A DNA stretch of 64,000 nucleotides, from NCBI RefSeq assembly GCF_027125355.1, contig NZ_CP114052.1, positions 1 to 64,000 on the forward strand, read 5' to 3'. Origin of the DNA: Peptostreptococcus equinus (GTDB lineage: Bacteria > Bacillota > Clostridia > Peptostreptococcales > Peptostreptococcaceae). Shown one piece after another: positions 11,806 to 20,645 of the stretch (position 1 is the stretch's first letter; each line of letters opens with the position of its first letter). The position numbers were made by a program, and so were the translations under genes. Under the pieces are notes generated by a model. That model was given only the letters and a program-made list of their open reading frames with translations, made no database searches and was not told the origin of the DNA.

Positions 11806-13086
11806 ATGTTAGACGTAAAGAGAATAAGAGAGAATTTAGAGGAAATCAAAGTACTAATGGGTAGAAGAGGTGAAGGTGAGTTCGATCCAAAGGATTTAGA
11901 TGAAGTAATTGAACTTGATGATAAGAGAAAAGAAATACTTAAAGAAGTTGAAGTATTAAAGAATCAATCAAACGTTGACTCTAAAAAAATACCTGTAATG
12001 ATGAAGAATGGTGAAGATACTACTGCAATAAAAGCAGAATTAAAGGAATTATCAGATAAAATAAAGGAATTTGATAATGAATTAAGAGAAGTAGAAGCAA
12101 AGTTAGAATACAGACTTCTTAGAATACCAAATGTACCTCATCCAGATGTACCACAGGGTGAAACAGATGAAGATAATGTAGAAATTAGAAAATGGGGAGA
12201 GCCTACTAAATTTGAATTTGAAGAAAAAGCTCATTGGGATATAGGAACAGCTTTAGATATATTAGATTTTGAAAGAGCTGGAAAAATAACTGGGTCAAGA
12301 TTTACTCTATTAAAAGGCAAAGGATCAAGATTAGAAAGATCTTTAATATCATTTTTTATGGATTATCACACAGAAAATCATGGCTATATTGAATTAATAC
12401 CACCTTTTATGGCTAATAGAACAAGTTTTATAGGTACTGGACAGCTTCCAAAATTTGAAGAAGATATGTTTAAGCTTGAAGGATTAGAATACTTCCTAGT
12501 TCCAACTGCAGAAGTTCCTGTAACAAATGTGTATGCAAATGAAATAGTAGATTTCGATCAGCTACCAATTAAACATTGTGCTTACACTCCATGCTTTAGA
12601 TCTGAAGCAGGATCAGCTGGCAGAGATACCAGAGGTCTAGTAAGACAGCACCAGTTCAACAAAGTTGAATTAGTTAAGTTTGCAAAGCCAGAAAATTCTT
12701 ATGAAGAATTAGAAACTTTAACAAATGATGCAGAAAAAATGCTTCAATTACTAGGATTACCATACAGAGTAGTTAAGATTTGTACAGGTGACCTTGGATT
12801 TACAGCAGCAAAGAAATATGATTTAGAAGTTTGGATGCCAAGTTATAATAGATATGTTGAAATTTCTTCTTGTTCAAACTTTGAAGATTTCCAAGCAAGA
12901 AGAGCTAACATTAAATTTAAGAGAGATAGAAATTCTAAGGCAGAATTTGTACACACTTTGAATGGTTCAGGTCTAGCAGTTGGTAGAACAGTTGCAGCTA
13001 TATTAGAAAACTATCAGCAGGCTGATGGTTCAGTAGTTGTTCCAGAAATATTAAGACCATACATGGGATGCGATGTAATAAAATAA
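11806..13086 (+). CDS. serS: Seryl-tRNA synthetase
   Basis: Class II synthetase charging tRNA-Ser. The 426-residue product has the N-terminal antiparallel coiled-coil arm (about 28-105) and the catalytic core. Motif 2 is in [15 protein letters not shown] and motif 3 in [23 protein letters not shown] precedes the ATG at 11806. Expression is controlled by the T-box leader directly upstream. Two serine tRNAs, GGA at 18385 and TGA at 37677, are in the same window. Confidence 0.97.
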   Translation: MLDVKRIRENLEEIKVLMGRRGEGEFDPKDLDEVIELDDKRKEILKEVEVLKNQSNVDSKKIPVMMKNGEDTTAIKAELKELSDKIKEFDNELREVEAKLEYRLLRIPNVPHPDVPQGETDEDNVEIRKWGEPTKFEFEEKAHWDIGTALDILDFERAGKITGSRFTLLKGKGSRLERSLISFFMDYHTENHGYIELIPPFMANRTSFIGTGQLPKFEEDMFKLEGLEYFLVPTAEVPVTNVYANEIVDFDQLPIKHCAYTPCFRSEAGSAGRDTRGLVRQHQFNKVELVKFAKPENSYEELETLTNDAEKMLQLLGLPYRVVKICTGDLGFTAAKKYDLEVWMPSYNRYVEISSCSNFEDFQARRANIKFKRDRNSKAEFVHTLNGSGLAVGRTVAAILENYQQADGSVVVPEILRPYMGCDVIK

Positions 13087-13110
13087 TAAAGTTAAAATAA
13101 TATAAATTAT

Positions 13111-13157
13111 ACGGCAGAATTTTTATGAGAAATTATATAAATATCTGCCGTTTTGTT
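13111..13157 (+). terminator. Terminator after serS
   Basis: Stem ACGGCAGA (13111-13118) with TCTGCCGT (13144-13151), followed by TTTGTTTTA. The loop is long (25 bases) and AT-rich. It closes the serS transcription unit. Confidence 0.75.
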
Positions 13158-13244
13158 TTATTTATGTATTCTAAGTAAGAACGTGAAAAACAATAGAAAA
13201 AGGGATATATATATAATAAAAAAATAGATTTATAGGAGGTTTTT

Positions 13245-14183
13245 ATGAAAATACTTATAAATAGAAATTTAGGTAAAGAAAAAATGAAAGCTATAGAGGA
13301 TTTAGGTTATGAAATCTTACATATACCTGAGAAAAATTTAAAAGAAAATGATGATATTTATGATATAGATGTTTGGTTTACATACTATGGTTTTGAAAAA
13401 GTGGATATTAGTAAGATGAAAAATTTAAAATATATTCACCTTACTAGCACTGGATACGATCAGGTTCCAATAGATTATATATTAGATAATAATATATATC
13501 TATCAAATAATACTACTGGTTATGCAATACCGATGGCCGAGTCCATAGTAATGTATATTTTAGAGGTATATAAAAATGCAAAGACTATGTTTGAAAATCA
13601 AAAAGAACATAAGTGGAAGATAGATATGTCTTTTGGAGAGTTAGCTGGTAAAAAAGTTGGATTTTTAGGAACAGGAAATATAGCAAAAGAGGCAGCTAAG
13701 AGATTGAAAGCATTTGATTGTAAGATTTGGGGACTAAATACAAATGGAAGAGATGTAGAAAATTTTGATAAGTGTTATTCTACTGATAATATAAATGATT
13801 TATTAAAAGAATGTGATGTAGTTGTTGGATTAATGCCAGCAACAAATAAAACTAATGGTTTAATTAATAAAGAAAAATTTGAAATTATGAAAGAGAATTC
13901 AATATTTTTGAATATAGGAAGAGGTAACCTAGTAAATCTAAAAGATTTAGAAAAATATGTTGATAAATTTAGAGGTGTCGTTTTAGATGTCGTAGAAAAT
14001 GAACCACTGGATGAGAATAGTTCTTTATGGGATTCAAAAAATGTAATTATTACACCTCATAATAGCTGGGTTTCAGATCAAAATCTAAATAGATTGGGCG
14101 AAAGATTATATGATAATTTAAAGAACTATATGGAAAAAGGAATACCTAAAACTTATATAAAAGATATAAAAAGAGGATATTAG
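13245..14183 (+). CDS. D-isomer specific 2-hydroxyacid dehydrogenase, NAD-binding
   Basis: A 312-residue member of the D-2-hydroxyacid dehydrogenase family. The Rossmann motif GFLGTGNIAKEAA (about 144-156) is followed by the family signature around VVGLMPATNKTNGLINKEKFE and FLNIGRGNLVNL. The catalytic triad is expected at the Arg of NIGRGN, the Glu of VVENEPLD and the His of TPHNSW, all present. AGGAGG precedes the ATG. It stands alone between two terminators. The substrate (phosphoglycerate, hydroxypyruvate, lactate or other) cannot be told from the sequence. Confidence 0.86.
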   Translation: MKILINRNLGKEKMKAIEDLGYEILHIPEKNLKENDDIYDIDVWFTYYGFEKVDISKMKNLKYIHLTSTGYDQVPIDYILDNNIYLSNNTTGYAIPMAESIVMYILEVYKNAKTMFENQKEHKWKIDMSFGELAGKKVGFLGTGNIAKEAAKRLKAFDCKIWGLNTNGRDVENFDKCYSTDNINDLLKECDVVVGLMPATNKTNGLINKEKFEIMKENSIFLNIGRGNLVNLKDLEKYVDKFRGVVLDVVENEPLDENSSLWDSKNVIITPHNSWVSDQNLNRLGERLYDNLKNYMEKGIPKTYIKDIKRGY

Positions 14184-14237
14184 ACTTGAAATAGTTTTCC
14201 TAATATAGTAAAATAAAAAAAGAGTGTTGATTAATAT

Positions 14238-14289
14238 CGCACGAAGGGGTACACCACCGCGGGTGTAGTTTTCCTTCGTGCGTTTTTTT
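14238..14289 (+). terminator. Strong hairpin with T tract before the thiamine operon
   Basis: Perfect 10-bp stem CGCACGAAGG (14238-14247) / CCTTCGTGCG (14273-14282). Inside it is a second stem ACACC (14251-14255) / GGTGT (14262-14266), and a run of seven T follows. It ends the dehydrogenase unit 32 bases before thiS. It could equally be a leader attenuator of the thi operon. I see no TPP (THI-box) aptamer sequence such as CTGAGA near it. Confidence 0.8.
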
Positions 14290-14320
14290 ATGGAAAAGTA
14301 TAAGGTTAGGAGGTGATTAA

Positions 14321-14515
14321 ATGGCTTTTATAAATGGAAAAAAAGTAGAAGTTGAGAATAAGAATTTAAAAGAAATTATAATTGAACAAGGATATAAGAT
14401 TGATAGGATAGCTGTTGAATTAAATGGATCAATAATAAAAAGAGTAAATTATGCAGATTATATTATAAATAAAGAAGATAAGGTTGAAATAGTATGCTTT
14501 GTAGGTGGAGGTTAG
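14321..14515 (+). CDS. thiS: Sulfur carrier protein ThiS
   Basis: A 64-residue ubiquitin-like carrier. Its C-terminus ends in Gly-Gly-Gly (VCFVGGG), the site that is adenylated by ThiF and converted to thiocarboxylate. It donates sulfur to thiazole formation by ThiG. ATG at 14321 follows AGGAGGTGA. It is the first gene of a cluster thiS-thiF-thiG-thiH-tenI/thiE, which is the anaerobic (ThiH, tyrosine-dependent) thiazole branch of thiamine synthesis. Confidence 0.92.
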   Translation: MAFINGKKVEVENKNLKEIIIEQGYKIDRIAVELNGSIIKRVNYADYIINKEDKVEIVCFVGGG

Positions 14516-14525
14516 ATTTATTTTA

Positions 14526-15176
14526 ATGGAGAAAATTTTAGTAAATGGTAAAAAAATAGATGAAAAAATGCTATTAGAAAGAAATATAGAAAATTCATAC
14601 GAAAAATTAAAAAACACCAAGGTTTGTATATTGGGATTAGGTGGATTAGGATCGAATATTAGCCTTTTTTTAGTAAGATCAGGAGTTGGTAATCTATCGC
14701 TAATAGATTTTGATAGTGTAGAAGCTTCTAATTTAAATAGGCAAGCATATTTTATAAAACATATAGGAATGAAAAAGACTGATGCCATAAAAGAATTAAT
14801 AGAAAATATAAATCCATTTATAAACGTTCAATATAAAAATATATATGTAGATGAAGACAATATTTTGGATATAATAAGCGACTATGATTATATAATAGAA
14901 GCTTTTGATAATGCTACAATCAAAGCTTTAGTAATAAATAAAATTATAGAAAATTATCCAGAAAAAATTATAATATCTTCTTCAGGAATGGCTGGAATTG
15001 AAGATTCTAATAATATAAAAACTCAAAAAAGGTTAAAAAATTTATATATTTGTGGTGATCAATATAGTGATTTTGAAGAGTATAGTGGAATGATGGCACC
15101 CAGGGTAAATATATGTGCTGGTCACCAGGCAAATATGTTTTTAAGGTTAGTATTAAAAAATAAAATAAATTTATAG
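14526..15176 (+). CDS. thiF: ThiS adenylyltransferase ThiF
   Basis: A 216-residue E1-like (HesA/MoeB/ThiF) protein that adenylates the C-terminus of ThiS. The nucleotide-binding glycine motif is CILGLGGLGSN with DFDSVEASNLNRQAYF following, and catalytic residues of the family are present in that segment. ATG 14526 gives MEKILVNGKK. An in-frame GTG at 14505 would overlap the end of thiS, and the GGAGG within thiS at 14507-14511 fits the ATG at a longish spacing. It lacks the CxxC zinc motifs of MoeB. This short form is typical of clostridial thi clusters. Confidence 0.88.
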   Translation: MEKILVNGKKIDEKMLLERNIENSYEKLKNTKVCILGLGGLGSNISLFLVRSGVGNLSLIDFDSVEASNLNRQAYFIKHIGMKKTDAIKELIENINPFINVQYKNIYVDEDNILDIISDYDYIIEAFDNATIKALVINKIIENYPEKIIISSSGMAGIEDSNNIKTQKRLKNLYICGDQYSDFEEYSGMMAPRVNICAGHQANMFLRLVLKNKINL

Positions 15177-15190
15177 GGAGGTAAGTTTTT

Positions 15191-15958
15191 ATGCAGGATA
15201 AGTTAATTATAGGTGGTAAGGAGTTTAATTCACGTTTTATACTAGGTTCGGGTAAATATTCATTAGACCTAATAGATAGTGCTATAAAATATGCAGGTGC
15301 TGAAATGATAACTCTTGCACTTAGGAGAGCTGTAGGGGGTAATGTAGAAAATATTTTAGATTATATACCTGAGGGAGTGACTTTATTACCCAATACTTCT
15401 GGTGCAAGAAATGCGGAAGAAGCCGTTAGAATTGCTAGGCTTTCAAGAGAATGTGGATGTGGAGATTTTATAAAAGTAGAAGTAATAAGAGATTCTAAAT
15501 ATCTACTTCCAGATAATCAAGAAACTATAAAAGCTACTCAAATATTGGCTAAAGAAGGATTTATAGTGATGCCTTATATGTATCCAGATTTAAATGTTGC
15601 CAGAGATTTAAAAAATGCTGGTGCAGCTTGTATAATGCCTTTGGGTTCGCCAATAGGAACTAATAAGGGACTTGCAACAAAGGAATTTATAAAAATATTA
15701 ATAGATGAAATAGATCTTCCAATAATAGTGGACGCTGGAATAGGTAGACCATCACAAGCATGTGAAGCTATGGAAATGGGAGCAGCTGCTGTAATGGCAA
15801 ATACAGCTATAGCTACTGCTGGAGATATACCAATGATGGCAGAAGCATTTAAACTTGCAATAGAATCTGGTAGAAAAGCATACTTATCTAAAATTGGCAG
15901 AGTAGTTGAAAATGGTGCTGTAGCATCATCACCTCTAACAGGATTTTTAGAAGATTAG
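15191..15958 (+). CDS. thiG: Thiazole synthase ThiG
   Basis: A 255-residue TIM barrel that condenses deoxyxylulose phosphate, dehydroglycine and ThiS thiocarboxylate into the thiazole phosphate. Family signatures are FILGSGKY near the start, the Schiff-base lysine region FIKVEVI, and [20 protein letters not shown] with [10 protein letters not shown] near the end. GGGAGG lies before the ATG at 15191. Its stop is 13 bases from the ThiH start, consistent with the known ThiG-ThiH complex. Confidence 0.96.
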   Translation: MQDKLIIGGKEFNSRFILGSGKYSLDLIDSAIKYAGAEMITLALRRAVGGNVENILDYIPEGVTLLPNTSGARNAEEAVRIARLSRECGCGDFIKVEVIRDSKYLLPDNQETIKATQILAKEGFIVMPYMYPDLNVARDLKNAGAACIMPLGSPIGTNKGLATKEFIKILIDEIDLPIIVDAGIGRPSQACEAMEMGAAAVMANTAIATAGDIPMMAEAFKLAIESGRKAYLSKIGRVVENGAVASSPLTGFLED

Positions 15959-15970
15959 GAGGTGGGTTAG

Positions 15971-17146
15971 TTGAATAGAATAGATCACATGGAATATATG
16001 GAAGATATGGAGATATTAAAAGATTCTAATGTAATAGATCAAGTAATATATGAGATGAATAAATTTGACTATAGTTATATTACAGAAGATGATGTAATAA
16101 ATGTATTGAGAAAAGAAGTGCTGTCACCCTGGGATTTCCAAAAATTATTAGCTCCTGCATCACTTAATTTGTTGGAAGAAATAGCACAAAGAGCGAAAGA
16201 TGAAACTAGGAAACACTTTGGTAATTCAATATATATGTTTACTCCTTTATATATAGCTAATTATTGCGAGAATTATTGTATTTACTGTGGATTTAACTCT
16301 CACAATAAGATTAAAAGATTAAAGCTAAATATTGAACAGATAGAAAAAGAAATGCAGTCAATAGCAAGCACTGGACTTAAAGAAATATTGATACTAACTG
16401 GAGAAAGTAGAAAACACTCAGATATAAAATATATAGGAGAGGCTTGTAAGTTAGCGACAAAATATTTTAGTGTGGTAGGTGTAGAAATATATCCTGTAAA
16501 CTCTGATGAATATGCATATTTAAATTCATGTGGAGTAGATTATGTGACTGTATTTCAAGAAACATACAATTCAGATAAGTACGAGACACTACATCTAGCA
16601 GGACATAAGAGAATATTTCCATACAGGGCAAATGCTCAGGAAAGAGCTCTAATAGGTGGAATGAGAGGAGTAGGTTTTGCTGCTTTATTAGGATTAGATG
16701 ATTTTAGAAAAGATGCTTTTGCTACGGGATATCATGCATATTTGTTACAACAAAAGTATCCTCATGCAGAAATAGCTATTTCTTGTCCTAGACTAAGACC
16801 AATAATAAATAACGATAAGATTAATCCTAAAGATGTTCATGAAAGACAGCTATTACAGATAATTTGTGCCTATAGAATATTTTTACCTTTTGCTAACATT
16901 ACAGTATCTACTAGAGAAAATGCAAAATTTAGGGATAATATTATAAAAATAGCTGCTACAAAAGTATCAGCTGGTGTAAGTACAGGTATAGGCTCACATT
17001 CAGAAGATTTGGAAGATGATAAGGGGGATGAACAATTTGAAATAGCAGATAATAGAGATGTAAATCAAGTATTTAAAGCTATAAAAGAGGCTGGATTACA
17101 ACCTGTAATGAGCGATTATATAAATCTGACGGATAAAAAAAAATAA
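15971..17146 (+). CDS. thiH: 2-iminoacetate synthase ThiH (radical SAM)
   Basis: A 391-residue radical SAM enzyme that splits tyrosine to 2-iminoacetate and p-cresol, the anaerobic alternative to the glycine oxidase ThiO. The [4Fe-4S] motif is CENYCIYCGF (CxxxCxxC) near residues 97-104. Other features are ILILTGESRKH and GIGSHSEDLEDDKGDEQFEI near the C-terminus. Start is TTG 15971, 5-6 bases after AGGAGGTGGG, giving MNRIDHMEYM. Presence of ThiH rather than ThiO fits a strict anaerobe. Confidence 0.95.
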   Translation: MNRIDHMEYMEDMEILKDSNVIDQVIYEMNKFDYSYITEDDVINVLRKEVLSPWDFQKLLAPASLNLLEEIAQRAKDETRKHFGNSIYMFTPLYIANYCENYCIYCGFNSHNKIKRLKLNIEQIEKEMQSIASTGLKEILILTGESRKHSDIKYIGEACKLATKYFSVVGVEIYPVNSDEYAYLNSCGVDYVTVFQETYNSDKYETLHLAGHKRIFPYRANAQERALIGGMRGVGFAALLGLDDFRKDAFATGYHAYLLQQKYPHAEIAISCPRLRPIINNDKINPKDVHERQLLQIICAYRIFLPFANITVSTRENAKFRDNIIKIAATKVSAGVSTGIGSHSEDLEDDKGDEQFEIADNRDVNQVFKAIKEAGLQPVMSDYINLTDKKK

Positions 17147-17179
17147 AAATTATAAAATATTAGGGATAGTGTTTATAAT

Positions 17180-17773
17180 ATGAAAACAAAATTAAAAATT
17201 ATAAGTAATAGAAATTTGTGTCTAGATTTAGAGGAAAAAATAGAATATGTATTATATAAATACTCTAAGGGTGAAATACTCACAAAATTTGAAATAGATT
17301 CATTGATACTGAGGGAAAAAGATTTAGATCTTGATGAGTATAAATATTTATTTACAAAGATAAAAGAGGTATGTGATAAATATAATGTTGAAATTTATGC
17401 ACATATGCATTGGGGATTAGCTTTAGAATTGGGGATAAAAAAGATTCATTTACCTATGACTTCTTTTATTAACCTGTGTAAAAGTAAAAAGATAAATGAA
17501 TTTTATGATATAGGAGTATCTATTCATTCTTTAGAAGAAGCAAAATTTGCTGAAATAAATGGAGCTAGTTATGTGACTTTTTCTCATGTATTTGAAACTG
17601 ATTGTAAAAAAAATATAAAACCTAGAGGTTTAGAACCCTTAAAAAATATTTGCCAAAAAATTAGTATACCAGTATATGCATTAGGTGGTATAGACGAATA
17701 TAACTACTACAAAACGATTAAATATGGAGCCAGTGGAGTATGTATGATGTCAAATATTATGGAAATAAAATAA
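17180..17773 (+). CDS. Thiamine phosphate synthase / TenI family protein
   Basis: A 197-residue TIM-barrel protein of the ThiE/TenI group. Recognisable parts are LIISNR-like KIISNRNLC at the start, IHLPM, GVSIHSLEEAKFAEINGASYVTFSHVF, and the phosphate-binding VYALGGI..YNYYKTIKYGASGVCMM. ThiE joins thiazole and pyrimidine phosphates, while TenI only tautomerises the thiazole. The ThiE motif GPIFPTxTK is replaced by FSHVFETDCKK, which leans toward TenI or a divergent ThiE. It ends the thiazole operon. No ThiC or ThiD is nearby. Confidence 0.8.
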   Translation: MKTKLKIISNRNLCLDLEEKIEYVLYKYSKGEILTKFEIDSLILREKDLDLDEYKYLFTKIKEVCDKYNVEIYAHMHWGLALELGIKKIHLPMTSFINLCKSKKINEFYDIGVSIHSLEEAKFAEINGASYVTFSHVFETDCKKNIKPRGLEPLKNICQKISIPVYALGGIDEYNYYKTIKYGASGVCMMSNIMEIK

Positions 17774-17877
17774 TATATATATGCATTTTATATTATTTTA
17801 TTAAAAGCTTAGGACTATTGAAAAACTAAATTATATTTGTTAGTATGAATCTAGAATAAAATAGTGGAGGAAATAAT

Positions 17878-18336
17878 GTGGACAAGGAAGAATACATGAG
17901 GCAAGCTTTAATTCAAGCAAAAAAGGCCTACGCTATGAAAGAAACTCCAATTGGTGCTGTAATAGTGTATGATGGAAAAATTGTGGGCAGAGGATTTAAT
18001 ATTGTTGAACATATGAAAGATTCTATTTGTCATGCTGAAATAATGGCAATCAAAGATGCTCAAAAAAAATTGGGAAAATGGAGATTATTTGATTGTGAAT
18101 TATATGTTACTATGGAACCTTGCCTTATGTGTGCTGGTGCAATAGCAAATTCTAGAATAAAAGAAATATATATTGGAGCAGGACATAATAAAAATCATAT
18201 AGTAGATAAACACAATAATTTTAAGTTGGAATATTATAAAGATAATAAAGTATACTATGAGTTCGGAATATTGGAAGGTGAATGTTCTAGCATTTTAACT
18301 GATTTTTTTAAAGAAAGAAGAAAAAGTAAAGCCTGA
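17878..18336 (+). CDS. tadA: tRNA-specific adenosine deaminase TadA
   Basis: TadA converts adenosine-34 of tRNA-Arg(ACG) to inosine so that CGU/CGC/CGA can be read. The 152-residue product has the zinc-binding and catalytic HAE (CHAEIMAI) and PCLMCAGA motifs. The start is GTG 17878 behind GGAGG; the overlapping ATG two bases upstream is out of frame. Its substrate tRNA-Arg(ACG) is present at 38103-38176. The stop codon lies inside the terminator stem. Confidence 0.95.
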   Translation: MDKEEYMRQALIQAKKAYAMKETPIGAVIVYDGKIVGRGFNIVEHMKDSICHAEIMAIKDAQKKLGKWRLFDCELYVTMEPCLMCAGAIANSRIKEIYIGAGHNKNHIVDKHNNFKLEYYKDNKVYYEFGILEGECSSILTDFFKERRKSKA

Positions 18337-18360
18337 TATTTACTAATATCAGGCTTTATG
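18331..18360 (+). terminator. Terminator overlapping the tadA stop codon
   Basis: Perfect 10-bp stem GCCTGATATT (18331-18340) / AATATCAGGC (18345-18354) with loop TACT, then TTTATG. The last sense codon and stop of tadA are part of the left arm. Confidence 0.85.
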
Positions 18361-18384
18361 TTATTATCAATAGGTAAGATTTTT

Positions 18385-18471
18385 GGAGAAATGTCCGAGA
18401 GGCCGAAGGAGCATGCCTGGAAAGTATGTGTGCGGGAAACCGTACCGAGGGTTCGAATCCCTCTTTCTCCG
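18385..18471 (+). tRNA. tRNA-Ser(GGA)
   Basis: Acceptor GGAGAAA / TTTCTCC with discriminator G, long variable arm as in class II tRNAs, and T loop GGTTCGAATCC. The anticodon loop CTGGAAA has GGA, reading UCC/UCU. The 3' CCA is not encoded. Its location between tadA and an accessory patch with recombinase remnants makes it a possible integration site. Confidence 0.95.
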
Positions 18472-18497
18472 TTATTTAAAATTAGATAATTGATTAT

Positions 18498-18534
18498 GGA
18501 GAGTTTGGAGAAAATCCAACTCTCCTATTTTTAT
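18498..18534 (+). terminator. Terminator after tRNA-Ser
   Basis: GGAGAGTTTGGA (18498-18509) pairs with TCCAACTCTCC (18515-18525) around a short A-rich loop, followed by TATTTTTATA. Confidence 0.85.
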
Positions 18535-18598
18535 AATATAGTTTAATTTTTTACACGTCAATAAAAACTGAAGAATAGTCAGTTTTCAATCTAATAGT

Positions 18599-19160
18599 TT
18601 ATGCGTTCTTCGAACATAATTGATAGCTCTCCAAAAATAGAACCCAGTTTCTAATAGGATAAATCCATTTTTTACTTACTTTCTCAACAGAGAGAAACAA
18701 CGCTTTTTCGAGAGAAGATTTAGTAGGAAATACGCTTATCCCTATTTAGTCTCTTAAACTGAGCATTCAGGCTTTCTATAGCATTTGTAGTATATATAAC
18801 TCTCCTTATTTCTGGAGAAAATTTAAAAATAGGAGTTATGCAATCCCAATTTGTGTACCAAGATTTAAGTGCATTAGGGTATTTTTCGGACCACTTTTCG
18901 CTCACACCATCCAAATTTTGCATAGCTTGTGTTCACTACCTGATAAATAGATTGATTTAAGATCTGAAGCGAATTCTTTTTTGTCTTTATAACTTATATA
19001 ACCAGAGTCCCCGACTGAAAAGTGTACAGCATCTATGTATATTACTGGATAGATAGCATCAAGAGGTCTACTTTTCCATTCCTCAATTTCAAACGCTCCC
19101 ATAGAACTTCTTACTTTTTTTGATTTGTATCCATTACGACTTTTTTCATCTTCCCATAAT
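18599..19160 (-). pseudogene. Decayed IS256-family (mutator) transposase
   Basis: Three pieces of one IS256-type transposase are recognisable on the minus strand. An N-terminal piece reads SRNGYKSKKVRSSMGAFEIE. It is fused directly to EEWKSRPLDAIYPVIYIDAVHF, skipping the segment that normally separates them. A second join leads to KDKKEFASDLKSIY, then EKYPNALKSWYTNWD and VIYTTNAIESLNAQFKRL. A frameshift near 18735 separates the C-terminal part (SVFPTKSSLEKALFLS, KKWIYPIRNW) ending at the TAA at 18599. Family transposases are about 390-410 residues; here fewer than 190 remain. I found no clear terminal inverted repeats, so only the remnant is called. Confidence 0.85.
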
Positions 19161-19162
19161 AA

Positions 19163-19203
19163 AAGTCCTCCTATGATAATTTAATTTTACCATAGAAGGA
19201 CTT
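19163..19203. repeat. Inverted repeat at the upstream edge of the transposase remnant
   Basis: AAGTCCTCCTATG (19163-19175) and CATAGAAGGACTT (19191-19203) form a 13-bp hairpin with one mismatch. It contains AGGAGGACTT, the likely Shine-Dalgarno of the former transposase. Such a hairpin could have limited transposase translation; this is inference. Confidence 0.6.
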
Positions 19204-19232
19204 ACTATTTTACAGAGTTTTTCCATAGACTC

Positions 19233-19260
19233 CAAAAAAGAAGAGGTGTAAAACCTCTTC
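19233..19260 (-). terminator. Terminator of the acetyltransferase gene
   Basis: On the minus strand GAAGAGGT (19260-19253) pairs with ACCTCTTC (19247-19240) around a five-base loop and is followed by a run of six T (19239-19234). It lies 23 bases after the stop codon. Confidence 0.88.
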
Positions 19261-19282
19261 AAATTATAATTAATTATTTTAC

Positions 19283-19744
19283 TTATAAAACAAGTTCTAG
19301 AGAAATATTTGCGCGTTCATATGGGAATTTTTCTCTATCAAGAGGTATTTCTTTAAATCCAAATCTTTTATACATTCTTACAGCTACATCACATTTTGTA
19401 TTTGATACTATTACTATCTTTTTTGCATTGGTTTCATTTTTTACATGATCAATACATGCTTTTAGACATGCTGTTCCAGCACCAGTTCCTGTGTACATAC
19501 CTTTAGCTGCAAATTTTTCAATTTCCCATTCATCTTCACTAAGAGGTACTACCATGCATGCAGCTAGAACTAAATTTTCCTCCACTGCAAAATATATTTG
19601 TCCACCACTTTTTAATGAATCTTCAAAATTACTTAGAATTTCATAGTCTTTATCTTCTATTTTACCAAACATGTTTGTAATCCAAGCTTCATTCATATCG
19701 ATAAAATCTTTTTTATATTCTTTTTTGTAGCTTACTATTTCCAT
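19283..19744 (-). CDS. GNAT family N-acetyltransferase
   Basis: A 153-residue GNAT fold protein. The acetyl-CoA pyrophosphate-binding motif region is AAKGMYTGTGAGTACLKACIDHVK, a degenerate R/Q-x-x-G-x-G/A, followed by IVIVSNTKCDVAVRMYKRFGF, the typical beta5-alpha4 segment. Substrate unknown. AGGAGG on the minus strand (19757-19752) supports the ATG at 19744. It lies inside the accessory patch, flanked by the transposase and recombinase remnants, so horizontal gain is plausible. Confidence 0.83.
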   Translation of the reverse strand: MEIVSYKKEYKKDFIDMNEAWITNMFGKIEDKDYEILSNFEDSLKSGGQIYFAVEENLVLAACMVVPLSEDEWEIEKFAAKGMYTGTGAGTACLKACIDHVKNETNAKKIVIVSNTKCDVAVRMYKRFGFKEIPLDREKFPYERANISLELVL

Positions 19745-19850
19745 AATGTATCCTCCTAATGGTAATTTTATTATTAATTATAACATAAAGTATATTTATA
19801 ATAATAAATAATTTATATACAAAAACTTTATTCAATTTATCAATAGCCTC

Positions 19851-20095
19851 TTATTTTTGATTCCCCATAACCTCAGTATATAAGTTTAATGTGATTGTTA
19901 TATAGGGATGTCCCATTAAAACTTGAACTGTCTTTGATGGTATATTCTTTTCAAATATATTTATAGTATACATTTTTCTTAGCCCATGGGAAAATTTTAT
20001 TGATTCTATATTAAAATTCTTATAAGAACTTTTAAATTGCTGTGAGGACGTTTATTATCAATTATCTTACCATATTTAATAAATCTTTTACTATA
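19851..20095 (-). pseudogene. Tyrosine recombinase (phage-type integrase) remnant, C-terminal part
   Basis: Reading leftward, the segment from about 20000 to the TAA at 19851 translates as KFSHGLRKMYTINIFEKN.., ..SKTVQVLMGHPYITITLNLYTEV. This preserves the HxxR (SHGLR), the GH of LMGH and the nucleophile Tyr of LYT of tyrosine recombinases. Upstream, in a second frame, YSKRFIKYGKIIDNKRPH resembles the preceding part of the domain, so there is at least one frameshift near 20040-20050. The N-terminal half is absent. It is evidence of a past integrative element beside tRNA-Ser. Confidence 0.75.
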
Positions 20096-20339
20096 CTTTT
20101 AATTTCAGTTTCTTAAATTTGAAAATATATAGAGTAGAAAAAACTAGAAAGATAGTATTAAAATAATAATTAATTACTATTTTAAGATTTTATTTATAGA
20201 TTTAAAATACAATAATTATATTATTTAGAAAAAATATCTGAATATTATTATCTAATGTGTTTTTCAATAGTATAATAAGTATAAATAATAATTCATACTT
20301 ATTATTTTTGTAATGCTTATTATGAGGGGATCAATAAAC
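20096..20339. other. AT-rich gene-free stretch in the accessory patch
   Basis: No ORF or RNA gene is supported. A near-perfect 26-base palindrome TAAAATAATAATTAATTAC.. lies at about 20158-20184. An inverted repeat AATAAGTAT / ATACTTATT occurs at about 20275-20305. It is probably decayed sequence carrying only a promoter remnant for the broken gene that follows. Confidence 0.5.
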
Positions 20340-20625
20340 ATGAAATTTGAAGGTAAGAAAGATTTATGGTGGTATATAGTTATTGGATTTATAAGTACAG
20401 AGATAATTTAAATTTATAATTATATTTGGTTTCGATAAAACCGATATATTTTATTCGCAAATTATAAGTATAAGAAAGAAAAAGAGTATACTTGCAGCTA
20501 ATACAACTTCAATCGACCGTTTAGTGATAAAAACTACTTATAATGAAATAGTAGTTGCACCTAAAGATAAAGATGGCTTTATTAATTATTTGTTGATGAA
20601 AAATAGTAATATAATAGTTAATTAA
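20340..20625 (+). pseudogene. Frameshifted PH-domain membrane protein
   Basis: ATG 20340 opens MKFEGKKDLWWYIVIGFIS, a short cytosolic start plus membrane segment, and stops at 20411. From 20407, in another frame, an open stretch of 72 codons runs to the TAA at 20623. It contains ISIRKKKSILAANTTSIDRL and IVVAPKDKDGFINYLL. That pattern (SLDRL ... SPKDK..FI..L) is typical of small bacterial PH-domain proteins (YyaB/bPH_6-like). One frameshift and a probable loss of the middle membrane segment break it. The assignment is by remembered motif, not by search. Confidence 0.6.
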
Positions 20626-20645
20626 AACATAACAGTTGAATCTGA

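Noticed and set aside
14251..14266. Fragment ACACCACCGCGGGTGT as a T-box remnant upstream of thiS
   Set aside because: It contains ACCGCGG by chance as part of a hairpin, but lacks the AGGGTGG part and any stem I.
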